NCBI GenBank assembly: GCA_947505055.1
Contig: CANNLO010000012.1
Coordinates: 1 to 33,618 of the forward strand
DNA from: Methylococcaceae bacterium
GTDB taxonomy: Bacteria; Pseudomonadota; Gammaproteobacteria; Methylococcales; Methylomonadaceae
Length of the DNA stretch: 33,618 bases
Direction of reading: 5' to 3'
In this document: positions 30,963 through 33,618 of the stretch, in pieces
How positions within the stretch are numbered: position 1 is the first letter of the stretch
Layout: each line of letters begins with the position of its first letter
Translations under genes and position numbers: made by a program
The notes under the pieces: generated by a model
Databases searched by the model: none
What the model was told of the DNA's origin: nothing
Seen by the model: only the letters and a program-made list of their open reading frames with translations

Positions 30963-33618
30963 ATGGCACGACTGACCATTTTGACCCCGGAAGAAATCAA
31001 CACCCTGTATGCGCTACCCTCGCTGGATGATGAGGAACGTGCCTTCCTTTTTACCCTTGAAGTGGATGACAGGGCAATCATCGACGGCTTTGGCGGTGAC
31101 ACCGCCCGCAAGGTGAATTACATCCTACAACTGGGCTATTGCCGTGCCACCCATAATTTTTTTACCTTCAGCATCCAGCAGGTTAAGCCGGATGTTGATT
31201 TCATCATGCGCGAATATTTTCCGGATGAAGCCTACCCTAAAAAGCAATTGCCGAAAAACCTCCATTACCGTAACCGCTGTGTGGTGATGGACAGGATTGG
31301 CCTGCAAGAGGCCGATGCCGGTTTTCAGGACAAGCTGGCCAAGGAGGCGAAGGTACTGGCCAAGCGCCACGTTCTGTCCCGCTTTGTGTTGGAAGGGTTG
31401 CTGTCCTACTGCCAGCAACAGCAGGTTATCAGGCCGGCTTATTCCAGTTTACAAGATATTGTTTCGATGGCGCTACAGGAAGAACGCAGGCGTTTGACCA
31501 ACAAGCTCTACACCGATGCCGACAAAGGGTTGCGCTCACAATTGGACAAGCTGCTGAACAATGATGAGCTGTTTCATAACCTCACGCTGCTGAAAAAAGA
31601 CCAGAAGAATTTCAGCACCACCGAAATCAAAAAAAGCGTGGCCAAACAGCAACTGGTCATCGGCATTTACGAAAAATCCAAGTTGTTGATGCCCAAGCTG
31701 GGTATCTCGGAGCAAAATATTATTTACTACGCCAACCTGGCGGAGTTCTACAGCATCCAGAAACTCAGGCGCATGGCCGACAAGAATCTGGTGCGGCTTT
31801 ATCTGCTGTGCTACGCACACCGCCGCCTGCTTAAAATCAATGACCACCTAGTGGCCAGCCTGATACAGAAAATGGATAAATATGCCGATGGCGCTGACGA
31901 GCACCAGCGCTCAAAAATCGAGCTGACCGAAAGCGTGGACAAACAACTTAGGCTCCAGGCCTATCAGGTCATGGCCATTAATATCGATGACCGCATACCG
32001 GACGGGCACATCAGGGAAAAGGTTTTTGAGCTGATCCCCAAGGCCGATTACCAGCAGTTCCTCAAGGCATTCAAAAAGCCCAACTTCGACCGTGATTTTT
32101 ACCGATGGGAATATTATGGTCAGCTGGCACTGACTATCAAAAAGAATGTCCGCCCACTGTTCAAGGTGCTGGAATTTTCTTGCACCGATGACAAACTGGC
32201 CAAGGCCGTGATATTCCTAAGGCAGCACCTGAATGCCGGCAAGCCGTTCAAAGATTATGACTATCAGGATGTCCCTCTGGATTTTTTCCCGAAAGCACTG
32301 AAAAAACACCTGACCTATAAAGTGCAGGTTGACGGCCAGACCGTCAAAAAAGTGGATGGCGACCGTTTTGAAACCATGGTTTACTACCAGCTTAAAAGTG
32401 GCATGGCCAACACCACGGTGTTCATCAAAGACAGCCATTGCTACCGTGCCCTAGAGGATGAACTGATTGGCATTGATGACTGGAACCAGAACAAGCAGGC
32501 CATTTTAAAGCAGCTTAACATGCCGTTGCTGACCCTAGATATTGTGGAATTGCTGGGGCAGCTGGAAACCAGTATTCAGGCCAAATATACCTTGGTTAAC
32601 CAGCGCATCGAAAACGGCGAAAACACCAGCCTGAAAATAAAAACCAACAAGCAGGGCGAACAGGTCAAGTGGACGCTGCCCTATAGCCGTCTTGATGACG
32701 GCATGAACAACCCGTTTTATGAAAAGCTGCACGTCTCAAGCATTGGCGATATCCTAAAGTTTTCAGCAGATGCCACCGGATTCATGAAGGCATTTTCGCA
32801 CCTACAGCCCAAGTACGCGAAACTAACGCCCGACCCCGAGGTTATCCATGCCTGCATTATTGCCAACGCCACCGGTATCGAAACCAAAAAGATGAAGGAG
32901 ATCAGTGATGTGAAAGAGAGCGATTTGGATCGGGTCAACAAAAACCATATCCGCTATCAAACCCTGTGTGCGGCCAATGATATGATCATGAACCATACTG
33001 CAAAACTGCCGATTTTTGCCGAGTATAATCTGTCTGATTACGGTGTCCATGCCAGTGTAGACGGGCAAAAATTAACCACCCGATACCACACGATCAAGTC
33101 TCGCTATTCAAAAAAATATTTTGGCCTGCTGAAAGGTGTTGTCCTATTTTCGCTCAACGCCAACCATCTGCCCCTATGCCTGAAGGTCATCGGTGCCAAC
33201 CAGCACGAAAGCCATTTCTTGCTGGATATTGTGGAAAGCAACACCTCGGACATTGAAATCATCGCCGTTTCCGGCGACATGCACAGCATTAACCGCGTCA
33301 ACTTTGCCCTGATGTATCTGTTTGGTTATCGGTTTATGCCGCGTTTTACCCAGTTGTGGGAAAAGTCAGGCCATAGCCTGGTGTGTTTTGACGGGCTTGA
33401 AAACCATGCCAAGCACCTCATTAAGCCCAGCAAGAAGGCCAGTGTAGATCTCATTATTAAGGAATGGGACAAGGTTCTAAGAATATTAGCCTCGCTGGCC
33501 CTCAAAAAGACAACGCAAAGCCAGATTGTTGCCAAGCTGTCGTCTTACAAAAAGACCACCCCGACCTTGAAGGCGCTGATTGCTTTCGATGAGATCATCA
33601 TGACCGATTACTTACTGG
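30963..33618 (+). CDS. tnpA: Tn3-family transposase TnpA (3' truncated by window)
   Basis: An uninterrupted frame of 885 codons from ATG 30963 runs off the right edge without a stop. It starts ARLTILTPEEINTLYALPSL, the usual DUF4158-type N-terminus of Tn3 transposases. Two catalytic Asp are visible: D700 in HASVDGQKLTTR and D772 in VSGDMHSINRVNF. The third, a Glu, is expected shortly after residue 885 and so lies outside. The DxHxxNxVNF context resembles the Tn4430-like branch. No frameshift or stop is present, so the gene is probably functional. No clear ribosome binding site precedes the ATG. Confidence 0.93.
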   Translation, partial: MARLTILTPEEINTLYALPSLDDEERAFLFTLEVDDRAIIDGFGGDTARKVNYILQLGYCRATHNFFTFSIQQVKPDVDFIMREYFPDEAYPKKQLPKNLHYRNRCVVMDRIGLQEADAGFQDKLAKEAKVLAKRHVLSRFVLEGLLSYCQQQQVIRPAYSSLQDIVSMALQEERRRLTNKLYTDADKGLRSQLDKLLNNDELFHNLTLLKKDQKNFSTTEIKKSVAKQQLVIGIYEKSKLLMPKLGISEQNIIYYANLAEFYSIQKLRRMADKNLVRLYLLCYAHRRLLKINDHLVASLIQKMDKYADGADEHQRSKIELTESVDKQLRLQAYQVMAINIDDRIPDGHIREKVFELIPKADYQQFLKAFKKPNFDRDFYRWEYYGQLALTIKKNVRPLFKVLEFSCTDDKLAKAVIFLRQHLNAGKPFKDYDYQDVPLDFFPKALKKHLTYKVQVDGQTVKKVDGDRFETMVYYQLKSGMANTTVFIKDSHCYRALEDELIGIDDWNQNKQAILKQLNMPLLTLDIVELLGQLETSIQAKYTLVNQRIENGENTSLKIKTNKQGEQVKWTLPYSRLDDGMNNPFYEKLHVSSIGDILKFSADATGFMKAFSHLQPKYAKLTPDPEVIHACIIANATGIETKKMKEISDVKESDLDRVNKNHIRYQTLCAANDMIMNHTAKLPIFAEYNLSDYGVHASVDGQKLTTRYHTIKSRYSKKYFGLLKGVVLFSLNANHLPLCLKVIGANQHESHFLLDIVESNTSDIEIIAVSGDMHSINRVNFALMYLFGYRFMPRFTQLWEKSGHSLVCFDGLENHAKHLIKPSKKASVDLIIKEWDKVLRILASLALKKTTQSQIVAKLSSYKKTTPTLKALIAFDEIIMTDYLL

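Larger units (their letters stand above)
30028..33618. mobile_element. Tn3-family transposon, left part (right end outside window)
   Basis: The unit comprises the candidate terminal repeat at 30028, a resolvase on the minus strand, a 186-bp intergenic region expected to hold the res site, and a divergent transposase that reaches the right edge. Divergent tnpR/tnpA is the Tn3 subgroup layout. The transposase gene is visibly richer in G/C and in C-ending codons than the surrounding island, indicating a separate, later arrival. No cargo gene is visible in the captured part. Confidence 0.8.

Overview
The window looks like a chromosome segment of a gammaproteobacterium, moderately AT-rich, with long collinear housekeeping operons. 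The order gshB-tonB-algH-ruvX-pyrR-pyrB-pyrC' matches pseudomonads and related Gammaproteobacteria, and the overall gene mix would fit a methanotroph-like (Methylococcales) genome. That lineage guess is inference; no rRNA or methane-oxidation gene is present to confirm it.

Region 1 (1-7323): the 3' end of an unidentified gene, then argB, then a minus-strand operon. It runs gshB (glutathione), a TonB-like energy transducer, algH/yqgE, ruvX, pyrR, pyrB and a catalytically dead dihydroorotase homologue (PyrC'/PyrX), with gaps of a few tens of bases or overlaps. Region 2 (7324-14491): rpmB-rpmG with a promoter and terminator, a convergent cyclic-nucleotide/rhodanese/coiled-coil fusion protein, a DegP/DegQ protease, then moaB, a DUF423 membrane protein and pepN joined by TAATG overlaps. 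Region 3 (14492-17017): a pteridine/folate cluster (pteridine reductase against folK-folB) and plsY. Region 4 (17018-24461): a conserved but uncharacterised redox pair (four-helix membrane protein with histidines plus a periplasmic FMN-binding protein), an outer-membrane porin, a NahK-like sugar kinase, rdgB-rph, a Ser/Thr kinase and yicC.

Region 5 (24530 to the end) is accessory DNA placed just after the yicC terminator, where gmk would usually be expected. It begins with a P4-type tyrosine integrase preceded by 12-bp tandem repeats. It continues with an unknown 167-aa protein, an AlpA-like regulator, a 52-aa ORF and a primase-helicase-like protein. A 246-bp gap filled with direct and inverted copies of TGCGGGA(A/G)GT, a plausible origin, and a small basic beta-rich protein follow. 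This looks like a self-replicating integrative element or phage-satellite-like island. A small gene in it (29906 onward) appears to be cut at about codon 40 by a Tn3-family transposon. The transposon's probable terminal repeat starts at 30028, and it carries a divergent resolvase and a transposase that runs off the right edge.

The most interesting parts are the island's replication module with its iteron-like array, the interrupted gene at the transposon edge, the interlocked inverted repeats between folB and plsY, and the FMN/membrane redox pair. No CRISPR array, rRNA or tRNA was recognised.
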